Made by a program: the position numbers and the translations under genes. From Bacteroidales bacterium (lineage in GTDB: Bacteria; Bacteroidota; Bacteroidia; Bacteroidales; UBA1556): a DNA stretch of 16,063 nucleotides. The stretch is from positions 1 to 16,063 of the forward strand of contig JAGLDA010000105.1 in NCBI GenBank assembly GCA_023145955.1. Reading direction: 5' to 3'. Shown piece by piece: positions 7,752-14,617 of the stretch. A model generated the notes under the pieces. The model was not told the origin of the DNA. It was given only the letters and a program-made list of their open reading frames with translations, and made no database searches. Numbering within the stretch: the stretch's first letter is position 1; the number at the start of each line of letters is the position of its first letter.

Positions 7752-7832
7752 TTATAGGTAGTTTTTTTTTGATTTTCAGCAAAAAAATATACCTAACTTA
7801 TACCTAATTAGTTTGTCAAAAATACCTAACTT
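7752..7832 (+). promoter_or_regulatory. Phased TACCTAA repeats, probable operator
   Basis: Three direct copies of TACCTAAYT start at 7790, 7801 and 7823, so their spacings are 11 and 22 bases, one and two helical turns. A reverse-oriented half copy (TTATAGGTA) lies at 7752-7760. The third copy lies between a TTTG at 7812-7815 and a TACATTTG promoter element at 7839. Same-face repeats overlapping a promoter are what an activator or repressor operator looks like. The binding protein is unknown. Confidence 0.5.
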
Positions 7833-7846
7833 TTTATTTACATTTG
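7812..7846 (+). promoter_or_regulatory. Orphan promoter in the large intergenic region
   Basis: TTTG at 7812-7815 and TACATTTG at 7839-7846 form a -33/-7 pair with a 23-base spacer, at the upper end of the accepted range. The predicted start is near 7853. No plus-strand gene follows: the next features are a hairpin at 7882-7915 and the end of a minus-strand gene at 8024. Confidence 0.45.
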
Positions 7847-7881
7847 TATCAGTAAAAAAAAATATCACCATAAATTCAAAC

Positions 7882-7915
7882 TAAAGAGCCTATTTCTCCC
7901 GAATGTGGCTCTTTA
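7882..7915. terminator. Hairpin, possible terminator
   Basis: TAAAGAGCC at 7882-7890 pairs perfectly with GGCTCTTTA at 7907-7915 across a 16-base loop. The flanks are only moderately T-rich on either strand. It could end a short plus-strand transcript of roughly 65-70 bases from the orphan promoter, or terminate the minus-strand outer-membrane gene that stops at 8024, about 110 bases away. Confidence 0.4.
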
Positions 7916-8023
7916 TCATTTATAAAAGTTTGTAATTTGAAAAAAGTTAAGTCCCGATATTAATCGAATGAGTGATTTCCAAAGTAAATCGTACCTAAGA
8001 CTGTACCGAAGGCTGAAAGCATA

Positions 8024-9046
8024 CTATAGTTCCCAGCCAAACCCAAAGGTATATACATAATCATCAGGAGCTATTCCTTCTACTGGTTTAGTATCATATT
8101 GATAATCGATACTTCCCTTTATATAAAAATCTCTAGGCAGATCATACTTTGTAGTAAAGTTAAATACGGTACGCAAACGACCTGGCTCACTAATACTTGG
8201 AAATAGATCTATTTTTGAGAATAAACTTAAATCACCAATATCAAACATATTATATTCTATTGAAAATTTCCCTTCAACACTTTTTCTTGTAGTAATTGAA
8301 TCTGGAATATAATCCTCTATTGTATAGGCAATACCTATATCTGTATTTAAGTAAATACGATTTGTATGAATAAAGTATTTACCAATACTAGCACTATACG
8401 AGCTTCTTAGTTTTATATTTTGTGCATTATTTATAAACCAATTTCCGGAGGTTTTTGCATAAAAATCATGAGCAAAGAACATTTCTCCTGTAATCTCTAT
8501 CTCCTGTCTATTAGTATTGTCTGCATCATCTTGTTTATTTCTTACTACATTATAAAAGCCCTTAACACCCCATCTATTTACTATATAATCTGCTTTAAGG
8601 CTACCATTAAAAGTACTTAAGTTATTAGCCTTTGCCAATGAATAACCAAAATCTGCAGAAAGATTGATAACATCCAATACGCTACCACCATCAACCTGTT
8701 TTAGATATACCAGCTGATCAGGTTCTATTGTTACAGCACCTTTTTTATCATCAATTATCACAAGCTTATTTGCTACTGTATCTTTACTTATCGTTCCATA
8801 AAGTCTACGTCCATCATCAAGGGTAAATCTAAAAGAGCGAGATGATACAATTTGTTTTACTTCCAACCATGTAATAGTAAAATCGTCATCACTATAACTT
8901 GTTTCCATTGAAACAGTTCCTCTATCCATTTCTTTAATTTCTCCAGCTAGCACTGTGCCATCCTTTGCCACTAAAGTATCTTGAGCAAAGCTAGAATAAC
9001 CACTTAAAATATAAGCAAACACTAAATAAATAGTAATAATTTTCAT
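8024..9046 (-). CDS. DUF481-like outer-membrane beta-barrel protein
   Basis: The 340-residue precursor has a signal peptide with likely cleavage after SFA before Q22. Residues 24-66 and 73-116 look like two copies of one small beta module: each begins with a DG turn (KDGTVLAGEI, DDGRRLYGTI) and ends with a short hydrophobic strand (EVKQI, QLVYL). From about 125 to the end the sequence alternates in beta-strand style (INLSADFGYSLAKANN, RQEIEITGEMFF, IYLNTDIGIAYTIEDYIP) and finishes FGFGWEL, fitting a DUF481-type barrel of about 200 residues. It is predicted to reside in the outer membrane with the paired modules in the periplasm. It is divergent from the SulP transporter gene, with 157 bases between the two starts, so it may share regulation with it. 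DUF481 function is not established; the call rests on overall pattern. Confidence 0.8.
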   Translation of the reverse strand: MKIITIYLVFAYILSGYSSFAQDTLVAKDGTVLAGEIKEMDRGTVSMETSYSDDDFTITWLEVKQIVSSRSFRFTLDDGRRLYGTISKDTVANKLVIIDDKKGAVTIEPDQLVYLKQVDGGSVLDVINLSADFGYSLAKANNLSTFNGSLKADYIVNRWGVKGFYNVVRNKQDDADNTNRQEIEITGEMFFAHDFYAKTSGNWFINNAQNIKLRSSYSASIGKYFIHTNRIYLNTDIGIAYTIEDYIPDSITTRKSVEGKFSIEYNMFDIGDLSLFSKIDLFPSISEPGRLRTVFNFTTKYDLPRDFYIKGSIDYQYDTKPVEGIAPDDYVYTFGFGWEL

Positions 9047-9077
9047 CTGTAAAATAGTTTATTTAAAATAATAATTG

Positions 9078-9085
9078 CAAAAATA
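9078..9085 (-). promoter_or_regulatory. -7 promoter element of the DUF481-like gene
   Basis: On the minus strand this reads TATTTTTG, an exact TAnnTTTG match, with a TTG 22 bases farther upstream. The predicted start leaves a leader of about 25 bases before the ATG at 9046. Confidence 0.6.
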
Positions 9086-9171
9086 CCAATATTACATATT
9101 GAATTTACAATAGATAAAATCCATTTAACATTTTTTTCAAACAGTCCAAAAATTTGTCATAATAATTAGTA

Positions 9172-9179
9172 TATTTTTG
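9172..9179 (+). promoter_or_regulatory. -7 promoter element of the SulP gene
   Basis: TATTTTTG matches TAnnTTTG exactly, 24 bases before the ATG at 9204. A TTTG at 9153-9156 is 15 bases upstream, slightly closer than usual. It is the same octamer as the divergent promoter at 9078-9085 on the other strand. Confidence 0.6.
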
Positions 9180-9203
9180 CACAAACTTAAAAGATAATCG
9201 TTC

Positions 9204-10868
9204 ATGAGTAAATTAAATAGTATTTTTTCGAACTTTAAAGGTGATGCATTAGGTGGAATAACCGCCGGAATAGTAGCATTACCATTAGCATTAGCATTTG
9301 GAGCTCAAACAGAATTAGGAGCAATAGCAGGCCTTTATGGCGCTATAGCTCTAGGTGTTTTAGCTGCCATTTTTGGAGGTACAAAAACCCAAATAAGTGG
9401 ACCCACAGCCCCAATGACTGTAGTTGCCGCTGTTTTAATAACAGACGCAATTCAAAATATGGGTTCTTTAGAAAACGCAATCCCTTTCATCATTGCAACT
9501 TTTGTATTAGCTGGACTATTACAAGTTCTATTAGGAGTTCTAAAATTAGGGAAATACATAAAATACATTCCATATCCAGTAGTATCAGGCTTTATGAGTG
9601 GCATTGGAGTAATAATAGTAGTTACCCAATTATTCCCTTTCTTTGGCATTACAGCCCCTGCAGGAGGAGCATTTGGCACCCTTCGTTCCATTCATGTAAT
9701 TCCTGAATTTATAAATTTCTATTCAGTTGGAATTGCAGTTGCTACTATTGCAATAATATATGCAATGCCTCGTATTACAAAGAAAGTACCTGCATCTCTA
9801 GTTGCTCTTATAATAATATCTATCGGTGCTTATTTCATTATTGATCCAAGCTTATTTACTAAAATAAACTCTGAAGGAGCCCTCCCTACCGGTCTTCCTC
9901 AAATTCACCTAGGTTTTATAAAAGTTTTTACTGATTTTGAACTTATGATTAAGGCTTTTGAATATGCAGCAACACTTGCTGCTCTGGGCGCCATTGACTC
10001 ATTACTTACATCGGTGGTAGCTGATAATATGACAAAGACCAAGCATGATAGCAACCGCGAACTTATTGGCCAAGGAATTGGTAATATTGGAGCAGGTCTT
10101 ATTGGTGGACTTCCTGGTGCTGGAGCTACTATGCGTACCGTAATTAATATAAATTCTGGTGGTAAAAACAGACTTTCAGGAGTTATGGCTGGTGTGCTTC
10201 TAACGGCTATTCTTTTAGGATTAGGAACTCTCGTTGGGCATGTGCCAAATGCTGTACTCGCAGGAATTCTTATTACTGTAGGTATTGGAATTATTGATTA
10301 TAAAGGCATTAGCCATATACGAAATATACCAAAGAGTGATGCTGTAATTATGATAATTGTACTATTGCTTACTGTATTTGTAGATCTTCTTATTGCCGTA
10401 GCTGCGGGAATGGTACTATCATCATTGTTATTTATGAAAAAAGCATCCGACTTGGTTGAACAAGGAAGTAAAGCTGAGTCATTAGAAGATTTTAAGCCAG
10501 AAAAACCTTGGGATGATGAAGCCAAAATCAGCACTATCACAAATAGTCAAATTTATATTAAACACATAAATGGACCTCTCTTCTTTGGTGCAGCTTCAGG
10601 ATTTCAAGATATTATGAAGACTATTCCTGATGCAAAAGTGGTAATTATAAGAATGGACAAAGTACCATACGTAGATCAAAGTGGACTATATGCCATGGAA
10701 GACACTCTTTTGGAACTTAAACAGAAAGGTACTAATATACTTTTAACAGGGCTTTACGGCCAAGCAGAAAATATGTTCAGACATATAAATATTGTGCCCG
10801 CTCTAGTTCCTGAAGAAAACTGCCTTGCTATAAATCAATGCGAAAATTGGCTAAAAGAGAATATCTAA
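9204..10868 (+). CDS. SulP-family anion transporter, probable bicarbonate uptake
   Basis: This is a 554-residue inner-membrane transporter. Residues 10-410 are very hydrophobic, with the multiple helices of the SulP fold and its signatures: GGITAGIVALPLALAFG at 17-33, SGPTAPMTVV at 65-74, YIPYPVVSGFMSGIGVI at 121-137 and AALGAIDSLLTSVVADNMT at 259-277. A cytoplasmic STAS domain follows from about 447, with YVDQSG at 489-494 matching the conserved phospho-loop region. SulP proteins carry sulfate, bicarbonate, chloride or dicarboxylates. The GPTAPMT motif resembles the GPTGPMT of cyanobacterial BicA, and a beta-carbonic anhydrase gene follows after 62 bases, so bicarbonate is the favoured substrate (inference). 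Sulfate remains possible, but no sulfate assimilation genes are nearby. The gene has its own promoter. Confidence 0.92.
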   Translation: MSKLNSIFSNFKGDALGGITAGIVALPLALAFGAQTELGAIAGLYGAIALGVLAAIFGGTKTQISGPTAPMTVVAAVLITDAIQNMGSLENAIPFIIATFVLAGLLQVLLGVLKLGKYIKYIPYPVVSGFMSGIGVIIVVTQLFPFFGITAPAGGAFGTLRSIHVIPEFINFYSVGIAVATIAIIYAMPRITKKVPASLVALIIISIGAYFIIDPSLFTKINSEGALPTGLPQIHLGFIKVFTDFELMIKAFEYAATLAALGAIDSLLTSVVADNMTKTKHDSNRELIGQGIGNIGAGLIGGLPGAGATMRTVININSGGKNRLSGVMAGVLLTAILLGLGTLVGHVPNAVLAGILITVGIGIIDYKGISHIRNIPKSDAVIMIIVLLLTVFVDLLIAVAAGMVLSSLLFMKKASDLVEQGSKAESLEDFKPEKPWDDEAKISTITNSQIYIKHINGPLFFGAASGFQDIMKTIPDAKVVIIRMDKVPYVDQSGLYAMEDTLLELKQKGTNILLTGLYGQAENMFRHINIVPALVPEENCLAINQCENWLKENI

Positions 10869-10930
10869 TAAATAGCAAGATTTATAATACCTAATAATAT
10901 TAATAACTGCATAATAATAAACACAATAAT

Positions 10931-11581
10931 ATGTCAAATACACAAGAATTAAGCAAGCAAGTAAAGAGCAAAGAATCATTAAATAGTATCACTCCTAATA
11001 CTGCAATATTAATGCTTAAAGAGGGGAATAAACGATTTCTAAACAAAGAAATGCATAATAGAAATCATGAACACCACATTAAAGAAACTATTGAAGGCCA
11101 ATATCCTTTTGCAATAATTCATAGCTGTATTGACTCAAGGGTTATGCCTGAGGTGATTTTTGACCAAGGAATTGGAGATTTGTTTATTACTAGAGTTGCT
11201 GGTAATTTTATTAATATTGATACTCTAGGAAGCATGGAATACGCCTGTGCTGTAGCTGGTAGCAAGCTCATTGTTATACTTGGCCACACTGCATGCGGAG
11301 CTGTAAAAGGTGCTTGCGATGACGTAAAACTAGGCAACCTTACTTCTACTCTTAGCCATATTAAACCTGCCGTTGATAGCATTAGTACTGATGATGGCAT
11401 TGATAGAAGTTCTAAAAATATTATCTTTGTAAACAATGTAGCAAAATCAAATGTGGAAATTGCTATTGAGAATATTAAAAAACAAAGCCCTGTTCTAAAG
11501 GTACTTTATGATAATGGTAAAATTAATATTGTGGGCGCAATGTATAACCATACTAATGGTGAGGTCGTTTTTGATAAATAA
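10931..11581 (+). CDS. Beta-class carbonic anhydrase
   Basis: Carbonic anhydrase interconverts carbon dioxide and bicarbonate in the cytoplasm. The 216-residue protein has the beta-class zinc site: C66, D68 and R70 in SCIDSRVMPE, and H119 with C122 in GHTACGAVKGA. The D68-R70 pair is the catalytic dyad. Other family landmarks are GDLFITRVAGNF at 82-93 and LGSMEYA at 99-105. The first 20 or so residues are polar and probably a flexible extension. No signal peptide is seen. It lies 62 bases after the SulP gene, with no TAnnTTTG element in between, so it is probably cotranscribed and acts on bicarbonate brought in by that transporter. The enzyme class is certain; the physiological pairing is inferred. 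Confidence 0.95.
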   Translation: MSNTQELSKQVKSKESLNSITPNTAILMLKEGNKRFLNKEMHNRNHEHHIKETIEGQYPFAIIHSCIDSRVMPEVIFDQGIGDLFITRVAGNFINIDTLGSMEYACAVAGSKLIVILGHTACGAVKGACDDVKLGNLTSTLSHIKPAVDSISTDDGIDRSSKNIIFVNNVAKSNVEIAIENIKKQSPVLKVLYDNGKINIVGAMYNHTNGEVVFDK

Positions 11582-11650
11582 TTTTCTGTACCGATAGTTA
11601 TCAATAGCAGTAAAACATTTTGAAGTTAAAATATTGACAGCTAGTTAAAA

Positions 11651-12337
11651 TTACCTATTTAGACGTAGGCTATCTCCATTGAGAACTAGAACCATTGCAC
11701 TTCTTTGCCCAGGATAAGAAAGCCCTCCACATAATGCTGTAGGCTTACCAAGTGGCATATCATATACTTGCAATACATAAGAAGAATCAATTGGAGGATA
11801 ACCATAGTTTGTCCATCTTTCGTAATGAACTCTTCGTAGATATTCTCCTCCGAGACTAATACTATCTTTATTGATAACTATAATATGGTAATTATCTCCT
11901 TTAGAAAGAGTATCGCCAATTGCAATATTAAAATCCATAAATAATTCATCACCTTGATAACTTCCATTACTATATTCAGGATAATACATCTTCTGCATAG
12001 CCACATCTACACGGTATAAACCAGCCAAATTAGTACTATATGTTGTATCGTCAATCATACTATTATCGGCAAAATCTCTAATCTCTCTTCGCTTCTGCAG
12101 TAGCTTATAATAGGTATTTCCAAATAAAATGGTATCACCATCTGGTGTATATATGTCTCTCATATAAACTATACCTTCTGGCCAACTATCAACATAGCCA
12201 TTTTGTATCCATTGAACATTATTCTGCGGACATAAGAAAGATAATTCTACTGTAGGTGGAATATCAAGCTTTTCTTTATCTTTCTTACAAGAGAAAACAA
12301 ATAAAAGTATTATTAGAATTATATAAAAATATTTCAT
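11651..12337 (-). CDS. Lipoprotein of unknown function
   Basis: The 228-residue precursor has a short lipoprotein signal (hydrophobic residues 4-15, then FSC with acylated C17) followed by the charged stretch KKDKEK. A charged run right after the cysteine resembles lipoprotein export signals described for Bacteroidota, so surface location is possible. The remainder is rich in aromatic residues and beta-type segments, with the pattern GDTILFGNTYYKLL, then LYRVDVAMQKMYYPE, then ELFMDFNIAIGDTL, ending near VLVLNGDSLRL. That order of elements recalls a set of poorly characterised secreted Bacteroidota proteins, some with C-terminal sorting domains; no such sorting domain is present here. Two cysteines in the mature part (CPQ near 36, CGG near 203) could form a disulfide. 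It converges with the carbonic anhydrase gene and has its own promoter. Confidence 0.8.
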   Translation of the reverse strand: MKYFYIILIILLFVFSCKKDKEKLDIPPTVELSFLCPQNNVQWIQNGYVDSWPEGIVYMRDIYTPDGDTILFGNTYYKLLQKRREIRDFADNSMIDDTTYSTNLAGLYRVDVAMQKMYYPEYSNGSYQGDELFMDFNIAIGDTLSKGDNYHIIVINKDSISLGGEYLRRVHYERWTNYGYPPIDSSYVLQVYDMPLGKPTALCGGLSYPGQRSAMVLVLNGDSLRLNR

Positions 12338-12377
12338 TATTATTCAGCTAGTTAGCAGTGATATAAAACAGTAATTA

Positions 12378-12385
12378 CAAATATA
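12378..12385 (-). promoter_or_regulatory. -7 promoter element of the lipoprotein gene
   Basis: On the minus strand this reads TATATTTG, an exact TAnnTTTG match, with a TTG at 12408-12410 giving a 22-base spacer. It lies about 40 bases before the ATG at 12337. Confidence 0.6.
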
Positions 12386-12569
12386 TGAAAAATAACTCAA
12401 CACATGACAATAGTAAATTAGACGAAGGTTACACAGATTATTTATGATAAAGTAAGTTCAAATGGCTGATCTTTCTATAAAGATAGATAATATAAAATCC
12501 CAAAGGGGCGGCATTATCAATATGTAAAATTATTTAACTTCATCACCCGAAATTATATAGTGCCTTAAA

Positions 12570-13829
12570 TTAGTTGCTAAAAATGTAAAAACAAGAGAAT
12601 AACAACCTAAAATTACCTGCTGATGTAATGTCGGTTGGAACACCTTTACTATCGCGTGTGGCTCCATAATTAGCCACGGTATATTCTCCTTCTAAAGCAA
12701 ATTTTACATTATTAGATTTGTATATTACTCTTGGAGAAACTCTATAAACACTTTCGATGGTAGTTCCTAAACCATATACAGGCCCATTAATTTCCTTACT
12801 AGCACCAAGATTTTTAGAAAAACCACCAAATATACCTACGCTAAACTTTTTGCCATTGGTATGTATATCAGCCCAAGCCGACATTGTATTAATCGGTGTA
12901 TATGTAACATAGCCTTTGGTTATATCCGTAGAATCGAGAACTGCAAACCCTCCTATTGATAGTACATCGGCCATATTTTGCCCATATACTCCTTGAAGTT
13001 TTACGGTAAACTTTTTAGCTTTATACTTAGCAAAAGCAATGGAGCTCATACTGCCAACACCTTCTCTAGTTTTATAATTTTGTGGAGTTACAATCTGCGG
13101 TACTATATTTTTATAACTAGTTCCTATCCCAAGCCATATTTTGGCATTAGGCTTAAGATGTACCTGTGCACTAAGCTCTGGCATAGCAGCATTTCTAATA
13201 TAATTACTACTTGGCAATGAGGTGGCTGGAGCAGCAGGATTTGGCCCTCGGCTTACATAATCTCTTTGCGAATTGGCAACAGCGATAAGCTTCAATTTAC
13301 CTATTTTATGAGTAAGTCTAATCTGTGGGCTTCTTCCAAAAGGCTGAAAAGGAACTCCCGTATTAAAGGAAATTGTACCCGGAAAACAATCCGTAATAAA
13401 CATAGGAACCCAATATTGTCCCAATAATAATTCTGTAGAAGTCCAGTTTAGCTTTACGTATGCATGTCGCAATCTAAAAAGGTTAATATTAGGATTGAGC
13501 TGTCCAAAAAAATCACCCTCTAATTTTGCCGATACTTTTGCATTTAGAATATTGCCACCAACAATACTTAATCCAATTCTACTTTGTATGGATAGGAAAT
13601 TAAAATTAGCTCCATCGTTAATGTCAACACCATCGGCATCATGTACAACTGATTTTGGAAATAACAAAAAATGACCTTCCCTTGCAGAGACAGTTTGGCG
13701 TGTATCCACAAAGAAATCATTCTTAATAAAGCCATATACTTTTAGTTTTATTTCTTCTTTTTCTACCTTCTGCGCATAAGAAAATACTGGTAAAACAACT
13801 ATCAAGAGGATTAGTAAATTTTTAATCAT
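12570..13829 (-). CDS. Outer-membrane porin-like beta-barrel
   Basis: The 419-residue precursor has a clear signal peptide (hydrophobic 4-17, cleavage after YA before Q20). The mature protein alternates polar and hydrophobic residues in many short strands separated by turns, as in a porin: KVYGFIKNDFFVDTRQ at 30-45, then LSIQSRIGLSIVGG, AKVSAKLEGDFFG, LRHAYVKLNW and LLLGQYWVPMF. It ends in FYIFSN, a hydrophobic final strand but with two extra polar residues. The GFIKNDFFVDTRQ start is typical of a Bacteroidota porin-like family related to DcaP/OprP-type trimeric porins (from memory). It follows the TPR gene by 18 bases and closes the operon headed by the sodium:solute symporter. The likely role is diffusion of the symporter substrate across the outer membrane (inference). 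Confidence 0.82.
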   Translation of the reverse strand: MIKNLLILLIVVLPVFSYAQKVEKEEIKLKVYGFIKNDFFVDTRQTVSAREGHFLLFPKSVVHDADGVDINDGANFNFLSIQSRIGLSIVGGNILNAKVSAKLEGDFFGQLNPNINLFRLRHAYVKLNWTSTELLLGQYWVPMFITDCFPGTISFNTGVPFQPFGRSPQIRLTHKIGKLKLIAVANSQRDYVSRGPNPAAPATSLPSSNYIRNAAMPELSAQVHLKPNAKIWLGIGTSYKNIVPQIVTPQNYKTREGVGSMSSIAFAKYKAKKFTVKLQGVYGQNMADVLSIGGFAVLDSTDITKGYVTYTPINTMSAWADIHTNGKKFSVGIFGGFSKNLGASKEINGPVYGLGTTIESVYRVSPRVIYKSNNVKFALEGEYTVANYGATRDSKGVPTDITSAGNFRLLFSCFYIFSN

Positions 13830-13847
13830 AATTATTGAATTAATTAT

Positions 13848-14603
13848 TTATTTTTGATCAGGAAAAAGCCTTTCGAGAGTACTTTGCTCCTTTAATGGTC
13901 TACCCAAAATTAAGTTAATATTATTTTCTGCAGTAAGGTTTTTACTCCATAATTCTATAGCTTTTTTATAATTATTCAAAGCCTGTTCTATTTCATTTCT
14001 ATTGCGCAATACAATTCCTAAGTTCGTATAGCTAACAGACAAACGCCTTACGGTTTCGCGCTGTGCTAATTCTATATCACTAATACGTTTATCAATATAA
14101 TTATTAATCTGCTCTTTATCAAATGCATATTTACTATTATTGTATATAAACTCGATTTTGTTCCGAATTTCAGTATCTGATAAATCACCAAAATCTGATA
14201 GCCAATTTTCATAAATAGTAATACTTTGCTTTACATTTATATCAGCAGATTCCAATAAGGCATTTTTCTCGATACCATCATTCATAGCTAGTGCCAAAGT
14301 AAGATATATTGCAGCCTTATTATTTAGCACAACTCCCATTTCGTACGAGTTTTTATAATCATCATATTTTTGATAAATATCGGCAATAGAATCCAATATA
14401 AGCAGCCCTTGGTCATAAGCTCCTGTTTGTACAATTGAATTATAAGAATTATACTTCAGCTTGGCATCAATTACTCGTGGGTCCTCAGCATTATTAATAT
14501 TGGCATAATATATCCATGCAATGGATAGTCCAATCAAAGAAATAACAGTCATCGAAATGATGACTGTTATTGTCCCTTTTTTCATATTTAATAATCTATT
14601 CAT
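13848..14603 (-). CDS. Membrane-anchored TPR protein
   Basis: This 251-residue protein has a basic N-terminus and one membrane helix at about 11-33, not followed by a convincing cleavage site, so it is probably an inner-membrane anchor with a periplasmic body. The rest is helical. Residues 189-222 (SVSYTNLGIVLRNRNEIEQALNNYKKAIELW) form a textbook tetratricopeptide repeat, and 48-105 probably contains one or two weaker ones. TPRs mediate protein contacts. An alternative start at residue 7 (ATG at 14585, MKKGTITV) would give a more usual basic N-terminus and is equally plausible. The gene lies 14 bases after the symporter stop and 18 bases before the porin start, so all three form an operon. 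It may link the inner-membrane transporter with the outer-membrane barrel, but this is speculation. Confidence 0.8.
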   Translation of the reverse strand: MNRLLNMKKGTITVIISMTVISLIGLSIAWIYYANINNAEDPRVIDAKLKYNSYNSIVQTGAYDQGLLILDSIADIYQKYDDYKNSYEMGVVLNNKAAIYLTLALAMNDGIEKNALLESADINVKQSITIYENWLSDFGDLSDTEIRNKIEFIYNNSKYAFDKEQINNYIDKRISDIELAQRETVRRLSVSYTNLGIVLRNRNEIEQALNNYKKAIELWSKNLTAENNINLILGRPLKEQSTLERLFPDQK

Positions 14604-14617
14604 AAAGATATAATATA

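Larger units (their letters stand above)
7281..8023. other. Long intergenic region without a convincing gene
   Basis: No reading frame longer than about 40 codons on either strand looks like a protein. The region begins with a tandem pair of AAGTAATAG at about 7285-7303. A short hairpin, TTAGG/CCTAA, follows at about 7350-7363. Bases 7441-7500 are about 53% GC (32 of 60 by hand count), far above the surroundings. A perfect palindrome, TATGTACATA, lies at 7593-7602. The distal half holds phased repeats, a promoter and a hairpin, listed separately. The region may contain decayed mobile or gene sequence, but I cannot identify any parent element. Confidence 0.6.

Noticed and set aside
26..7978. 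Shared 13-mer GAATGAGTGATTT at 26-38 and 7966-7978
   Set aside because: A single exact 13-base match is expected by chance in an AT-rich window of this size, and the flanks do not match.
11582..11650. Bidirectional terminator between the carbonic anhydrase and lipoprotein genes
   Set aside because: Only 4-bp pairings such as GATA/TATC are present, with no following T-run.
12469..12484. ATCTTT/AAAGAT hairpin as terminator of the porin operon
   Set aside because: The stem is 6 bp and AT-rich, with no T-tract on the minus strand after it.
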